NCBI GenBank assembly: GCA_947501565.1
Contig: CANMWJ010000006.1
Coordinates: forward strand, 62,001 to 126,000
DNA from: an uncultured Marinobacterium sp.
Lineage (GTDB): Bacteria > Pseudomonadota > Gammaproteobacteria > Pseudomonadales > Balneatricaceae
DNA length: 64,000 nucleotides
Direction of reading: 5' to 3'
The notes under the pieces were generated by a model. That model saw only the letters and a list, made by a program, of their open reading frames with translations. It did not search any database and was not told the DNA's origin. Below are positions 46,414 to 55,567 of the stretch, piece by piece. Position numbers and translations under genes: made by a program. Numbering within the stretch: the first letter of the stretch is position 1; each line of letters starts with the position of its first letter.

Positions 46414-47442
46414 TCAACACTCTTCAAGAATCAGGGCCCGGTTCCTAAATAAAGCAGGAACATCCTGAGCACCCAGCAGAAACATTGCAGTGGTGAATTC
46501 GCGGCGCATCCTTTCGATCTCCGCTATCACTGCCTCAGCTGATTCCATTGCAGGTTTCAGCAGCGGCGCAGCGACACCACACAAAGAGGCGCCGAGTATA
46601 ACAGATTTCGCCATATCAATCCCATCTCTGAGACCGCCACTGGCGACGAAAACCGCACGATCCTGATATGGCTCCGCCAGCTGGAGTGCTTTCGGAGTGG
46701 GGATACCCCAGTCCTGGAAGCGCAATCCCAGATCAGAACCATCCTGACGACGGTGGTGTTCGATACGGCTCCATGACGTCCCCCCCGTACCCGCCAGATC
46801 AAAATGCGTGATACCTGCCGCCAATCCAGCTTCAATATCACTTGGCGAGAGACCAGAGCCCACCTCTTTCAGAAGCACCGGCACCTGCAGCGTACTTACC
46901 AAGGCAGCGATCTTCTCATTCAGACCAGAAAAGTCAGTATCCCCTTCTGGTTGCACCGCTTCCTGCAGCGGATTCAGATGCAGGTAAAGGCCATCCGCGC
47001 CGAGACAGTCAATCGCCGCCTGCGCTTGATCCACACCTACACCATAGTTCAACTGCACGGCACCGATGTTACCTAATAGCAACGTCGTTGGTGCATACGG
47101 GCGCAAATTGAAGCTTTCTCGCGATTCCGGCGCGGTAAACATCACGCGCTGCGAACCCACCGCCACCGCTACACCACAAGCCTCCGCCGCCTGCGCCAGA
47201 TTGCGGTTGATGGTTTTCACCAGCTCATGATCGCCACCGGTCATGGAAGAGATCAGCAGTGGAAAGCTGAGCGATTTCCCAAGAAAGGTGACCTGAGTAT
47301 CGATCGCATCCAGCGCCAACTCCGGCAAAGCTCGGTGATGCAGATGGATACGATCGAAGTAACGACCATCACGGTCGGTAGAGGGATCGTTCTCAATCGC
47401 GCGGATATGCTCGATCTTGCGCTCGTTGGTTTGATCAGACAT
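46414..47442 (-). CDS. fni: Type 2 isopentenyl-diphosphate isomerase
   Basis: 342 residues. FMN-enzyme motifs: RKIEHIRAIEN, LPLLISSMTGGDHELVKTINRNLAQAAE (as LLISSMTGGD), LGNIGAVQLNYGV, LHLNPLQEAVQPEGDTDF and LAGTGGTSW. It interconverts IPP and DMAPP using reduced FMN. It overlaps the HMG-CoA reductase stop by one base, so the two are co-translated. Confidence 0.96.
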   Translation of the reverse strand: MSDQTNERKIEHIRAIENDPSTDRDGRYFDRIHLHHRALPELALDAIDTQVTFLGKSLSFPLLISSMTGGDHELVKTINRNLAQAAEACGVAVAVGSQRVMFTAPESRESFNLRPYAPTTLLLGNIGAVQLNYGVGVDQAQAAIDCLGADGLYLHLNPLQEAVQPEGDTDFSGLNEKIAALVSTLQVPVLLKEVGSGLSPSDIEAGLAAGITHFDLAGTGGTSWSRIEHHRRQDGSDLGLRFQDWGIPTPKALQLAEPYQDRAVFVASGGLRDGIDMAKSVILGASLCGVAAPLLKPAMESAEAVIAEIERMRREFTTAMFLLGAQDVPALFRNRALILEEC

Positions 47443-48479
47443 CAGCGTTCCAGCTTGATGTGAGCTTCCATCAGCTCACCTGGATTGGTTTGGGCCGCCA
47501 ACAGGGACAGCTCACCACAGAGAACAGTTGCCGCACAGATCGCCGCTAGACGACGGGAATTTTCACCCGGCTCACGTTCCTCTTTACACCCCAACGCACG
47601 AAGGTTGTCTTCAACAAAGTCCAGACCTTTACCGTTACCAACGGTACCCATAATCAGGTTAGGCAGCGTACAGGAGAAATAGAGGTCACCGTCACGCACC
47701 TCCGCGTGTACGATACCCTGAGAGCCTTCAATGATGTTGGCTGCATCCTGCCCTGTCGCCAGATAGAACGCCAACAGCATATTGGCGTAGTGCGCGTTGG
47801 CACTGCGCAGGCCACCCGCGATCATGGTGCCGATCAGGTTTTTCTTGATGTTAAGATCAACCACCTTTTCCGGCGTAGTCTTCAGGCGACGTTCGCAAAG
47901 CTCACGCGGAATAACAATCTCGCTCACCACGTACTTACCGCGTCCCAGAATGCCGTTCACTGCGGTCGCTTTCTTGTCGGAACAGTAGTTACCGGAGATG
48001 GAGGAGTAACGTAGCTGCGGGTATTCGCTCAGCAACCATGGAATGATCTTATCCGCTGCATTGGTCACCATGTTGTGACCAGAAGCGTCACCGGTGGTGA
48101 ACTCCAGGCGCAGGTAGATCAAGTTAGCCACGATCTGGCTGTTCATATCGATCAATTTGGCGAAACGACTGGAGGTCGCTACCACCGCCTGCAGATCGTC
48201 GCGACGGGATTTGATCGATTCCAGCGCCAGCATCGCTTCGGTTGCATCGTCGGCTTCCAGAAGGATTGAACGCGTCATACGCTCATCGATCACCGTGGTC
48301 TTAATGCCCTCCTCCACCAGCGCGGAGACACGAGCACCCCGACCAACCGACGGCCAAAGCGGCGTTTCGTAGGTCGCCAGCGGTACAGCCACCTTCTCGT
48401 TAAGAACCGGTCCGGTAATCTTTACCGGACCTACGGTACGCATAGGAATTGGAGCTTGCTGGATCTTGTGTGATTTCAT
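47442..48479 (-). CDS. mvaA: HMG-CoA reductase, class I type
   Basis: 345 residues, catalytic part only. Class I features: Glu38 in YETPLWPSVGRGAR (compared with ENxxG), GDASGHNMVTNA, GNYCSDKKATAVNGILGRGK, RSANAHYANMLLAF, GQDAANIIEGSQ and MGTVGNGKG; catalytic His340 in EAHIK. No membrane domain. This enzyme commits HMG-CoA to mevalonate. First gene of the mevalonate operon, behind the sigma70-like promoter at 48552-48580. Confidence 0.94.
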   Translation of the reverse strand: MKSHKIQQAPIPMRTVGPVKITGPVLNEKVAVPLATYETPLWPSVGRGARVSALVEEGIKTTVIDERMTRSILLEADDATEAMLALESIKSRRDDLQAVVATSSRFAKLIDMNSQIVANLIYLRLEFTTGDASGHNMVTNAADKIIPWLLSEYPQLRYSSISGNYCSDKKATAVNGILGRGKYVVSEIVIPRELCERRLKTTPEKVVDLNIKKNLIGTMIAGGLRSANAHYANMLLAFYLATGQDAANIIEGSQGIVHAEVRDGDLYFSCTLPNLIMGTVGNGKGLDFVEDNLRALGCKEEREPGENSRRLAAICAATVLCGELSLLAAQTNPGELMEAHIKLER

Positions 48480-48551
48480 TATGTTATCAACGCGTAAGGA
48501 AGGGCCGGAACAGCCGCAGAAACCCTGTGGAAAAAAGTGTGAATGGCCGGG

Positions 48552-48580
48552 ATTTTATCGACCCCCCTGTTGTAATGCAA
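48552..48580 (-). promoter_or_regulatory. Candidate sigma70 promoter of the mevalonate operon
   Basis: On the minus strand TTGCAT (48580-48575) and TAAAAT (48557-48552) are 17 bases apart. The start would be near 48545, giving a leader of about 66 bases. Confidence 0.6.
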
Positions 48581-48623
48581 TTCGGCCTACCTCCGCAATA
48601 CCGCAGAGATGACCTGATGAGGC

Positions 48624-50213
48624 TTAACCAACCCCATCCGTTACCGCTGGCCGTTCCAGCTCACAGCAACGTTTTGCTAAGGTACGATAACGTGCTGCCT
48701 GGCGTTCGGAAAGCTCGCCAAATCTCAGATCCGCCAACACCTCATCGCATCGCATCAGCACACCCATCGCGTCTGCGCTGTTGCGTCGCGCCACCTCGAT
48801 ACCGGCCTGCACCATATTCAGAGCAATACCTATATGTTCCGGAAGCAGGTCGTGCGCTTCGGTAAAGTTCTGAAACGCCCCGAGAAAATCGCCCTTACGA
48901 AAACAGACCATCGCCTTGAGGCTGGCCTTACCCCAGGCCAACGTCACCATGACACTGGCCAACTCTTTTTTCTGACCTGCAATGGTGTCAGCCAGAGCAG
49001 TGTTAGCTGTTGCATCCACCATCGCATCCAACCACACGCAACGCTGCTCCTGATCCAACGCCTGAAACATTGCACAGGCATCACGCATACGCTGCACGGA
49101 AAGCTCAGGAATATCACCGATACGAAAGATATCTCCGGCGCACAGTTTGGCCCGCAAACCGATACCCTCATAGTCCTGATGATCCAGCACCACATCCTCC
49201 AGTATGCGGATCACCTCTTCCTCTGCCTCTTTGGACTGCACCTCGTCGCCATCTTTGATGGTGTACGCCAGCGCACGCGCCATACCGAAGTAAGCAGCCG
49301 GCTCCTGGAAGATCGAGTAACGGGCATAGCGTACCGCTGCACGGTAGGCGTCGATCGCAATAGTCCAATCCGAAGCCTGCGCAGCCAGATCCGCCAGCTC
49401 ACGCTGCAGCTGCGGCACTGTCGGCTGCAACATGATGGCCTTACGCATCAGGTTGATCGCCTGTGACAGCGAGCCTTTTGCCCAGTAGGCGCGTCCAAGC
49501 CAGGAGAACGCTTCCGCACAGATATGCTGGTTATCCACCACCCGGTTAAGCATGCGTAGCGCATCGTCATAACGCGCCAGATGGAAATAAGCAGCCCCGA
49601 CCCCAACCTCCGCCCATGGCAGATCTCGCTTATCGATCAGGGACTCAAATAACTGTGCAGCCTCCCCATAACGCCCCAACTGCAGGAGCAGAATACCCTT
49701 CAGACGACTCAGGTAGAGATGTAAACCGGGATAGAGTTCCGATAACCCATCACAACAGATCAAAGCTTCATCCAACTCCCCCTGATCCCAGAGCTCATCC
49801 AACTTGGCCGTGACGTTTTTTATCCGCATCACCTTATCGAGGCGCGAACGCACCCGGGCGATGTCATAGGGTTTGGAGATGTAAGTATCCGGGGAGTTTT
49901 CCAGTGATCCAAACAGCAGATGGGAGCGTTCGGTATCCACCACCAGAATGAAGAGATTACGATGACTTAACAAGCCTTCGGCGTTTGCCTCGTGCAGCAA
50001 CTGCAGGCCGTTTTTCTCATCCTGGCCGAGGTCATAGTCAACAAAACAGAGGTCGTATTTTTCAAGCCGTAACAGGCTCAGCGCCATGTTAACCGAGGAG
50101 GCGACCTGGATACGCTCCACCCCCAACCGACTCAGGATCTGGCGTAGCGCACTGAGATCTTCGAGCGTATTGTCGACGATCAGTACCGACTTTCCTGAGT
50201 AGTTGATTTCCAT
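48624..50213 (-). CDS. Receiver domain-TPR protein
   Basis: About 529 residues. An N-terminal receiver domain (VLIVDNTLEDLSALRQILSRLG, acceptor Asp in LCFVDYDLG, TYISKPYDIARVRSRL) is followed by roughly nine TPR-like helical pairs (for example GRYGEAAQLFESLIDKRDLPWAE, LARYDDALRMLNRVV). No DNA-binding or enzymatic domain is seen. It resembles PA2-type cytoplasmic adaptor response regulators; the partner kinase is not local. ATG at 50213 is preferred over the in-frame GTG at 50225. Confidence 0.88.
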   Translation of the reverse strand: MEINYSGKSVLIVDNTLEDLSALRQILSRLGVERIQVASSVNMALSLLRLEKYDLCFVDYDLGQDEKNGLQLLHEANAEGLLSHRNLFILVVDTERSHLLFGSLENSPDTYISKPYDIARVRSRLDKVMRIKNVTAKLDELWDQGELDEALICCDGLSELYPGLHLYLSRLKGILLLQLGRYGEAAQLFESLIDKRDLPWAEVGVGAAYFHLARYDDALRMLNRVVDNQHICAEAFSWLGRAYWAKGSLSQAINLMRKAIMLQPTVPQLQRELADLAAQASDWTIAIDAYRAAVRYARYSIFQEPAAYFGMARALAYTIKDGDEVQSKEAEEEVIRILEDVVLDHQDYEGIGLRAKLCAGDIFRIGDIPELSVQRMRDACAMFQALDQEQRCVWLDAMVDATANTALADTIAGQKKELASVMVTLAWGKASLKAMVCFRKGDFLGAFQNFTEAHDLLPEHIGIALNMVQAGIEVARRNSADAMGVLMRCDEVLADLRFGELSERQAARYRTLAKRCCELERPAVTDGVG

Positions 50214-50292
50214 AGGCTTTTGCACGACAACGTTGAACTCAAACGTAGCACAGATTTCCCGTCACGGGCAAAGAGAAGCAGAGCGTAGATAC

Positions 50293-50326
50293 AAAAAAGC
50301 CCCGCGTTATACACGCAGGGCTTTTT
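50293..50326. terminator. Bidirectional terminator
   Basis: gccc-c-gcgt (50299-50307) pairs with acgc-a-gggc (50313-50321), with A and T runs on either side. It ends argG on the minus strand. Confidence 0.85.
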
Positions 50327-50347
50327 ATCGGTTCAAACCACTAAAGA

Positions 50348-51574
50348 TCAGTCGTCCAGCAGGTCACGACCTTTGCTGGCAGCGATACGCATACGCAGGG
50401 AGTTCAGCTTAATGAAACCTGCAGCGTCTTTCTGATCGTAAGAGCCCGCATCGTCTTCGAAAGTCGCGATGCTTTCGTCGAACAGAGAGTCTTTAGAACG
50501 ACGGCCAACAACCTCTACGGAACCTTTGTAAAGCTTCAGGCGAACATCACCGTTCACGTCACGCTGGGAGTAGTCGATCGCCTGCTGAAGCATCTTACGC
50601 TCTTCAGACCACCAGAAACCGTTGTAGATCACTTTAGCGTAACGTGGCATCAGCTCATCCTTCAGGTGCGCCGCTTCACGGTCCAGAGTGATGGACTCGA
50701 TTGCACGGTGTGCCTTCAGCATGATGGTGCCCCCTGGAGTTTCGTAGCAACCGCGGGACTTCATTCCCACGAAACGGTTCTCTACGATGTCCAGACGACC
50801 AACACCGTTCGCGCCACCAACTTTGTTCAGGTATTCCAGAACAGTCGCTGGGCTCATGCGCTTGCCATCGATAGCCACGATGTCGCCTTTTTCGTAAGTC
50901 AGCTCCAGATAAGTTGCTTCGTCTGGAGCCTGTTCTGGAGATACGGACCAACGCCACATATCTTCTTCAGCTTCCGCCCAAGGATCTTCCAGAATGCCGC
51001 CTTCGTAAGAGATGTGCAGCAGGTTGGCGTCCATGGAGTACGGAGACTTTTTCTTGTTCTTCGCGAAGTCCACTTCGATGTTATGGTCTTCACAGTACTG
51101 CATCAGCTTTTCGCGGGAGTTCAGATCCCACTCACGCCAAGGTGCAATTACGTGTACGCCCGGCATCAGTGCGTATGCACCCATTTCGAAGCGAACCTGA
51201 TCGTTACCCTTACCGGTTGCACCGTGGGAGATAGCATCAGCACCCGTTTCCTGAGCGATCTCAACCAGACGCTTAGCGATCAGTGGACGCGCGATGGAGG
51301 TACCCAGCAGGTATTCACCTTCGTAGATGGTGTTTGCGCGGAACATTGGGAAAACATAATCGCGTACAAACTCTTCGCGCAGATCTTCGATGTAGATCTC
51401 TTTCACGCCCAGCGCTTCCGCTTTAGCGCGCGCAGGCTCTACTTCTTCACCCTGACCCAGGTCAGCTGTAAAAGTCACCACTTCGGCGTTGTATTCATCC
51501 TGCAACCAGCGAACGATTACGGAAGTGTCCAGACCACCAGAGTAGGCCAGAACAACCTTCTTAATTTCGGACAT
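50348..51574 (-). CDS. argG: Argininosuccinate synthase
   Basis: 408 residues. ATP-binding P-loop-like motif [11 protein letters not shown], then [24 protein letters not shown] and [15 protein letters not shown]. It joins citrulline and aspartate using ATP. ATG at 51574 has GGAG eight bases upstream; the upstream extension (MKPTAYPCG...) covers the leader and is not coding. Confidence 0.98.
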   Translation of the reverse strand: MSEIKKVVLAYSGGLDTSVIVRWLQDEYNAEVVTFTADLGQGEEVEPARAKAEALGVKEIYIEDLREEFVRDYVFPMFRANTIYEGEYLLGTSIARPLIAKRLVEIAQETGADAISHGATGKGNDQVRFEMGAYALMPGVHVIAPWREWDLNSREKLMQYCEDHNIEVDFAKNKKKSPYSMDANLLHISYEGGILEDPWAEAEEDMWRWSVSPEQAPDEATYLELTYEKGDIVAIDGKRMSPATVLEYLNKVGGANGVGRLDIVENRFVGMKSRGCYETPGGTIMLKAHRAIESITLDREAAHLKDELMPRYAKVIYNGFWWSEERKMLQQAIDYSQRDVNGDVRLKLYKGSVEVVGRRSKDSLFDESIATFEDDAGSYDQKDAAGFIKLNSLRMRIAASKGRDLLDD

Positions 51575-51594
51575 TCTCAAGCTCCAACTTGCGC

Positions 51595-51625
51595 AAAAAA
51601 GCCGACCGCAGGGATATGCGGTCGG
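51595..51625 (-). terminator. Intrinsic terminator in the argG leader (possible attenuator)
   Basis: tgcggtcgg / ccgaccgca (51617-51625 and 51602-51610) is followed on the minus strand by six T (51600-51595). It lies only 10 bases upstream of the argG ribosome binding site. The only visible argG promoter (51649-51657) is upstream of it, so argG transcripts must read through it. It may also terminate motY. Confidence 0.8.
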
Positions 51626-51648
51626 TTTCAAAAAGAAATAGGGGCGGG

Positions 51649-51657
51649 ATTATAACA
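51649..51657 (-). promoter_or_regulatory. Extended -10 promoter of argG
   Basis: On the minus strand tg-t-tataat (51657-51649) is an extended -10 with a perfect TATAAT. No good -35 is seen at 17 bases. The transcript would start near 51642 and contain the terminator hairpin. Confidence 0.65.
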
Positions 51658-51692
51658 GAAAAAGCGCACAGGGGGCACAACTGCGCAGTGGA

Positions 51693-52547
51693 TTACTCTT
51701 TTTCCAGCCGGATGGTGACACGGCGGTTACGGGCACGGTTCTCTTTGCTGGTATTGGGCACCACCGGATAACGCTCACCGTGGTAACGGGTGGTGATCAT
51801 GCCTTCATCCAATCCGTTTTTCTTGAAGTACTCGGATACCACTTCAGCACGTTTTTTCGACAGGTCACGGTTAGCCAATCGACGACCAGCAGAATCACTG
51901 TGACCATCGACATAGATGGATTGCACGCTGTTGTCGTTGAGAATATACAGGATGATCAGGTCCAGACGTTCTTTGGTGGAATCTGACAGCCGCCATTCAC
52001 CCGGTGGGAACAGCACCGCCGTACGCGCCACCTGTCGGTAATTCACCGGCAACAACTTCGCGACACAACCAACATAATCTTCATAGGCGGAGCGGAAATT
52101 CACGGCTGAAACCGAGACACGCAGGTATTCGGCGGTACCGTACCAGGTAGTCGTGGTAAAGGTGGGCATCAGACCTTTATGCAGGGCAGCCAGCATCGCT
52201 TTAGTAAAGTCGGTTTTAACGTCCAGATTACCCTTTTTCAGCGCTTTTACCGGACCGATCTCCTTGGTCAGCAAACCGGGACGCCAGGGCGGTGCTTCAG
52301 ACACCAGCATCGCCCCCTTAGCGAAGTGGCCTTTTTCAGTGGGTTCCAGCAGGAAGTGCACATTCTCGCCTGCCTCATGTTCGAATACGCCACTGCCGAA
52401 CGACGGGATTTCATGGGACAGACGACAAACAAAGATGGAGGACTCCAGCTCCCAGCTCGACTCTTCAATGGTCGCCTGGTAACTGACAGCCGACGCCAGC
52501 GAACTGAATAACATCAGCAACAGAGCGGTAAACCATTTAAAGTACAC
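51693..52547 (-). CDS. motY: MotY, flagellar motor T-ring protein
   Basis: About 284 residues from the GTG at 52547. Signal peptide YFKWFTALLLMLFSSLASA, then the MotY N-terminal domain (SYQATIEESSWELE, FVCRLSHEIPSFGSGVFEHEAGE, APPWRPG, TWYG...) and a C-terminal OmpA-like peptidoglycan-binding domain (VDGHSDSAGRRLANRDLSKKRAEVV, NRARNRRVTI). MotY surrounds sodium-type polar motors. The GTG is chosen because the promoter at 52594-52620 leaves almost no leader for the longer start at 52583; another GTG at 52556 is possible. Confidence 0.9.
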   Translation of the reverse strand: MYFKWFTALLLMLFSSLASAVSYQATIEESSWELESSIFVCRLSHEIPSFGSGVFEHEAGENVHFLLEPTEKGHFAKGAMLVSEAPPWRPGLLTKEIGPVKALKKGNLDVKTDFTKAMLAALHKGLMPTFTTTTWYGTAEYLRVSVSAVNFRSAYEDYVGCVAKLLPVNYRQVARTAVLFPPGEWRLSDSTKERLDLIILYILNDNSVQSIYVDGHSDSAGRRLANRDLSKKRAEVVSEYFKKNGLDEGMITTRYHGERYPVVPNTSKENRARNRRVTIRLEKE

Positions 52548-52593
52548 AGACAGCACCCACCGTTTCAGAAGCGAAAGAGCCAATATCTTATAC

Positions 52594-52620
52594 CTTTCGG
52601 CTCTTACAACAACATCTTTA
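52594..52620 (-). promoter_or_regulatory. Sigma28 (FliA) promoter of motY
   Basis: On the minus strand TAAAGATG (52620-52613), 11 bases, and GCCGAAAG (52601-52594) match the FliA consensus TAAAGTTT-N11-GCCGATAA at six of eight positions in each box, with the exact spacing. It fits a late flagellar gene. Confidence 0.65.
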
Positions 52621-52740
52621 GGAACCGGCTAATAAGTCCGAGACTTTTTCTGCGGTCGATAAAATAGCCTGATGCGCGAAAGGCAGCGCAGCGGAATGAC
52701 TGGTCCTTTCCAAGCTGCCTGACAAAGCAATCGGCTGTTT

Positions 52741-52858
52741 TTGCGACCGCCCAACGGGGCTTTTAGGGCTATTCGATCTCTGCATGAGCGGTTTTCGCAA
52801 GGCAACCAACATGCCGTAGTTGCTACCTTGATCTCGAATCGCCCTAAAAGACAGAGAT
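52741..52858. other. Palindrome-rich intergenic region
   Basis: Nested inverted repeats: 52760-52776 pairs with 52834-52850 over 17 bases with one mismatch (cttttagggc / gccctaaaag plus ttcga / tcgaa), atctctg (52776-52782) pairs with cagagat (52852-52858), and ttgcgaccgc (52741-52750) with gcggttttcgcaa (52788-52800). It is upstream of the probable rnt -10 (tagaat 52907-52912), so it is likely not rnt leader. It could be a structured small RNA or a MITE-like element. Short frames crossing it are not convincing genes. Confidence 0.5.
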
Positions 52859-52963
52859 GTTTCGGGCTTGTTTGCAGGTTCCTTAGCTATCACCCCGCTT
52901 CGCTGGTAGAATGGCGCTCAATTAACCAATTCGAAAACCATTCCAGAATAGTAAGGGAAGCAC

Positions 52964-53635
52964 TTGAGCCGTCACGATCCATACAAGCACCCCATGGCCA
53001 ATCGATTCCGCGGATTCCTGCCGGTTGTGATTGATGTCGAAACTGCAGGTTTTAATGCCCGTACCGATGCCCTGCTGGAGATTGCTGCCGCCACCCTGAC
53101 CATGGATGAAAATGGTTATCTGATGGTGGATAAGCACTACGAAGCGCACGTGGAACCTTTCGAGGGCGCCAACCTGGAACGCGCAGCGCTGGAATTCACA
53201 GGCATTGATCCTTTCGACCCGAACCGCGAGTCCATCGAGGAAAAAGACGCGCTGGAAGGCATCTTTAAGCCGATCCGCAAGGCGATCAAATCCCACGACT
53301 GCAAACGTGCGATTCTGGTTGGCCACAACGCGGCTTTCGACCAGGGCTTCGTGAACGCGGCGGCTGAACGTTGCGATATCAAACGCAATCCGTTCCACCC
53401 GTTCTCCAGCTTTGATACAGCCACCCTGTCCGGCCTGGCTTACGGTCAGACCGTTCTGGCAAAAGCCTGTGAAGTGGCGGACATCGAGTTTGATGGCAAG
53501 AAAGCACACTCGGCTCTATACGATACGCTGAAAACAGCCGAGCTGTTCTGCTCTATCGTCAACCGCTGGAAAGATCTGGGCGGTTGGGACATGGTGCTGG
53601 CCGCGCAGGATTACGACGACGAATTCCGGATCTGA
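52964..53635 (+). CDS. rnt: Ribonuclease T
   Basis: 223 residues, a DEDD exonuclease: Asp24 and Glu26 in [22 protein letters not shown], and the final motif HSALYDT. It trims 3' ends of tRNAs and other stable RNAs. It starts at TTG: AAGGGAAG lies just upstream, and the resulting N-terminus has the same length as E. coli RNase T. The alternative ATG at 52994 lacks a ribosome binding site. Confidence 0.96.
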   Translation: MSRHDPYKHPMANRFRGFLPVVIDVETAGFNARTDALLEIAAATLTMDENGYLMVDKHYEAHVEPFEGANLERAALEFTGIDPFDPNRESIEEKDALEGIFKPIRKAIKSHDCKRAILVGHNAAFDQGFVNAAAERCDIKRNPFHPFSSFDTATLSGLAYGQTVLAKACEVADIEFDGKKAHSALYDTLKTAELFCSIVNRWKDLGGWDMVLAAQDYDDEFRI

Positions 53636-53651
53636 TCTCCAGGTTTCAGAC

Positions 53652-53684
53652 AAAAAAAATCCCCGCATATGCGGGGATTTTTTT
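53652..53684. terminator. Bidirectional terminator
   Basis: atccccgc (53659-53666) and gcggggat (53671-53678) pair with loop atat, with A-run before and T-run after. It separates rnt from the convergent Tim44-like gene. Confidence 0.95.
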
Positions 53685-53700
53685 ATGCATTAATAACCGA

Positions 53701-54585
53701 TCAAGGCTGTTCGATGCCCACAATGATCCAATCAGCATTATCAGCTGTGGTATCACGTGTTAGATGCCAGATCTCGTTAAACTCTGTGGTCTGATCCGAA
53801 TCTTCTTTCAACCAACCGTAGAAGTTGATGCTTACAACCACATGATTTTCTTCGGTGATAAAGTTGGCCATCTCCGCCATGACAGATACCACTTCTGTGG
53901 TCTGATCCGCTGGCGACTTAGCACGTTCGCCTTTCAATGCCTCCAACAGCTCTTCTGAGGTATAGGTAGCGATTTCTGTCCAGTCAGACGCATCCCAAGC
54001 ACGCTGCAGGGTGATGAAGTGTTCACGCGCGCCATCAAGGAATGCCTGCTTGTTGAACCAAGCTGGCAACTCAGGCTCTTCACTTGCGACACCAGAAGAG
54101 CTAAACGCTGGCGTAGGCTTAACCTCTTCCTTCGGAGCAGGTTCAAATGCACTGCGCTGCTGACGCTCTGGACGCATCTCGTACTGCGCGCCGTCGGTGG
54201 CGTATTGCGGCGGTTTTTGTGACTGCCGGTACATGGTGAAAATCTTAAAGATCAGGAACAACACACCCACAATCAGCAGGATATCCATCAACTGGACACC
54301 TTCAAATGCGCCACCAAAGAACAGGGCGCCGAGCAGACCACCAGCCAGCAGGCCCGCCATCAGACCACCAAAGCCGCTACGTTTCTTCGCCGGTTGCTGC
54401 GCAGTTTTACCGGCAGTGTTGGTCGCCGATTTCTGTTGCACCGGCGCAGGTTGCGCTGTCTTCTTTGGCGTCGAAAAAGTCTTACCAAACGACGAACCGC
54501 CGCCAAAGCGCTTCGCATCCGCATATTCAGCAGTAAAGGTGAAACTCACCAGTACCACCATCAGGCTCATTAAAAATGTACGCAT
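53701..54585 (-). CDS. Tim44-like domain membrane protein
   Basis: 294 residues. N-terminal signal or TM (MRTFLMSLMVVLVSFTFTAEYADA), a Gly/Ser/Pro/Gln-rich linker (RFGGGSSFGKTFSTPKK), hydrophobic segments (GGLMAGLLAGGLLGALFFGG and MDILLIVGVLFLIFKIF) and a C-terminal Tim44-like domain (LPAWFNKQAFLDGAREHFITLQRAWDASDWTEI). Bacterial members are of unknown function. ATG at 54585 has AGGAC upstream. It begins eight bases after the EamA gene. Confidence 0.85.
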   Translation of the reverse strand: MRTFLMSLMVVLVSFTFTAEYADAKRFGGGSSFGKTFSTPKKTAQPAPVQQKSATNTAGKTAQQPAKKRSGFGGLMAGLLAGGLLGALFFGGAFEGVQLMDILLIVGVLFLIFKIFTMYRQSQKPPQYATDGAQYEMRPERQQRSAFEPAPKEEVKPTPAFSSSGVASEEPELPAWFNKQAFLDGAREHFITLQRAWDASDWTEIATYTSEELLEALKGERAKSPADQTTEVVSVMAEMANFITEENHVVVSINFYGWLKEDSDQTTEFNEIWHLTRDTTADNADWIIVGIEQP

Positions 54586-54593
54586 AAAACGTC

Positions 54594-55490
54594 CTAATTT
54601 TTCTCTTTTATCTTTTTTAGGGTATCTGAGATGACCGCGAGGTAGATACCTGCAAATATTAATGCCACTCCCCAAAGATGGAAAGTGTAGAGTTTTTCAC
54701 CCAGAAAAAGCAGGGATAACAACAGCCCGAATACCGGCATCAGATGGATAAACAAACCGGCTACTGATGCACCCAGCTCAGCCACCCCCCGATTCCAGAA
54801 GATATACGCCAGAATGGACGGAAACACTGCCATATAACTCACGGTCAGTAACACATCCCGACTCCAGCTGACTGGCTCAACCCGCGAGACCTCCCACGCA
54901 CACAAAGGCGCCAGGACAATTACAGCAACCACTACCGTAGCGCCGAAGAATGTAAAACCGTCCAGCCCTTTTGGTTTCCACCTCAGCCCGATGGAATACA
55001 CAGCCCACACCAGTATCGCACCGAAGATCCACAGGTCGCCCTGATTAAACTGCAGCGCCAGTAACAGAGACAGATCCCCCTGCGATACGAGAAAGCTCAC
55101 CCCGGTAAAGGATAACGCCACCCCCAGCCACTGCTTAGGGGACTCCCGTTCACCCAGAAAAAGCGCACTCAGAATCAGAATCATGATCGGCACCATCGAC
55201 TGCATCAGAACCGCGTTGGTCGCCGTCGTATCCTGTAACCCCAGATAGACCTGGGTGTTAAAGCCCGCCACACCGACAACGCCAAAAAAGATCAGTTTGC
55301 CCATATTGGCGGCGATCAGCTGTCGGTGCCGCCATAGCCGTGGCAACAGCCAGGGCAGAATAATCAGCAGCGCGAGCAGCCAGCGCGAAAACGCCATCGT
55401 GATCGGCGGCAGGTCCAGATGCATCGCTCTGGCCAATACAAAGTTACCCGACCAGAACAACGTGGTCAGAACAAGCAGCAGATACGCCAA
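54594..55490 (-). CDS. EamA/DMT family transporter
   Basis: 298 residues with about ten TM helices in two EamA repeats (LVLTTLFWSGNFVLARAM and LWIFGAILVWAVYSIGLRWK). Exporters of this family move amino acids or other metabolites; the substrate is not predictable. It starts at TTG with AGGGA upstream. Confidence 0.9.
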   Translation of the reverse strand: MAYLLLVLTTLFWSGNFVLARAMHLDLPPITMAFSRWLLALLIILPWLLPRLWRHRQLIAANMGKLIFFGVVGVAGFNTQVYLGLQDTTATNAVLMQSMVPIMILILSALFLGERESPKQWLGVALSFTGVSFLVSQGDLSLLLALQFNQGDLWIFGAILVWAVYSIGLRWKPKGLDGFTFFGATVVVAVIVLAPLCAWEVSRVEPVSWSRDVLLTVSYMAVFPSILAYIFWNRGVAELGASVAGLFIHLMPVFGLLLSLLFLGEKLYTFHLWGVALIFAGIYLAVISDTLKKIKEKN

Positions 55491-55567
55491 GATAATGTCC
55501 CTAGAATTGACGGTGAGTTAAGAGGGCTCACATCAGATACGGCTGAAGCGGAGATCCCTTCACATGA

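Noticed and set aside
52618-52893. 91-codon minus-strand frame upstream of rnt
   Set aside because: It spans the palindrome-rich region, and its translation has no recognisable domain or ribosome binding site.
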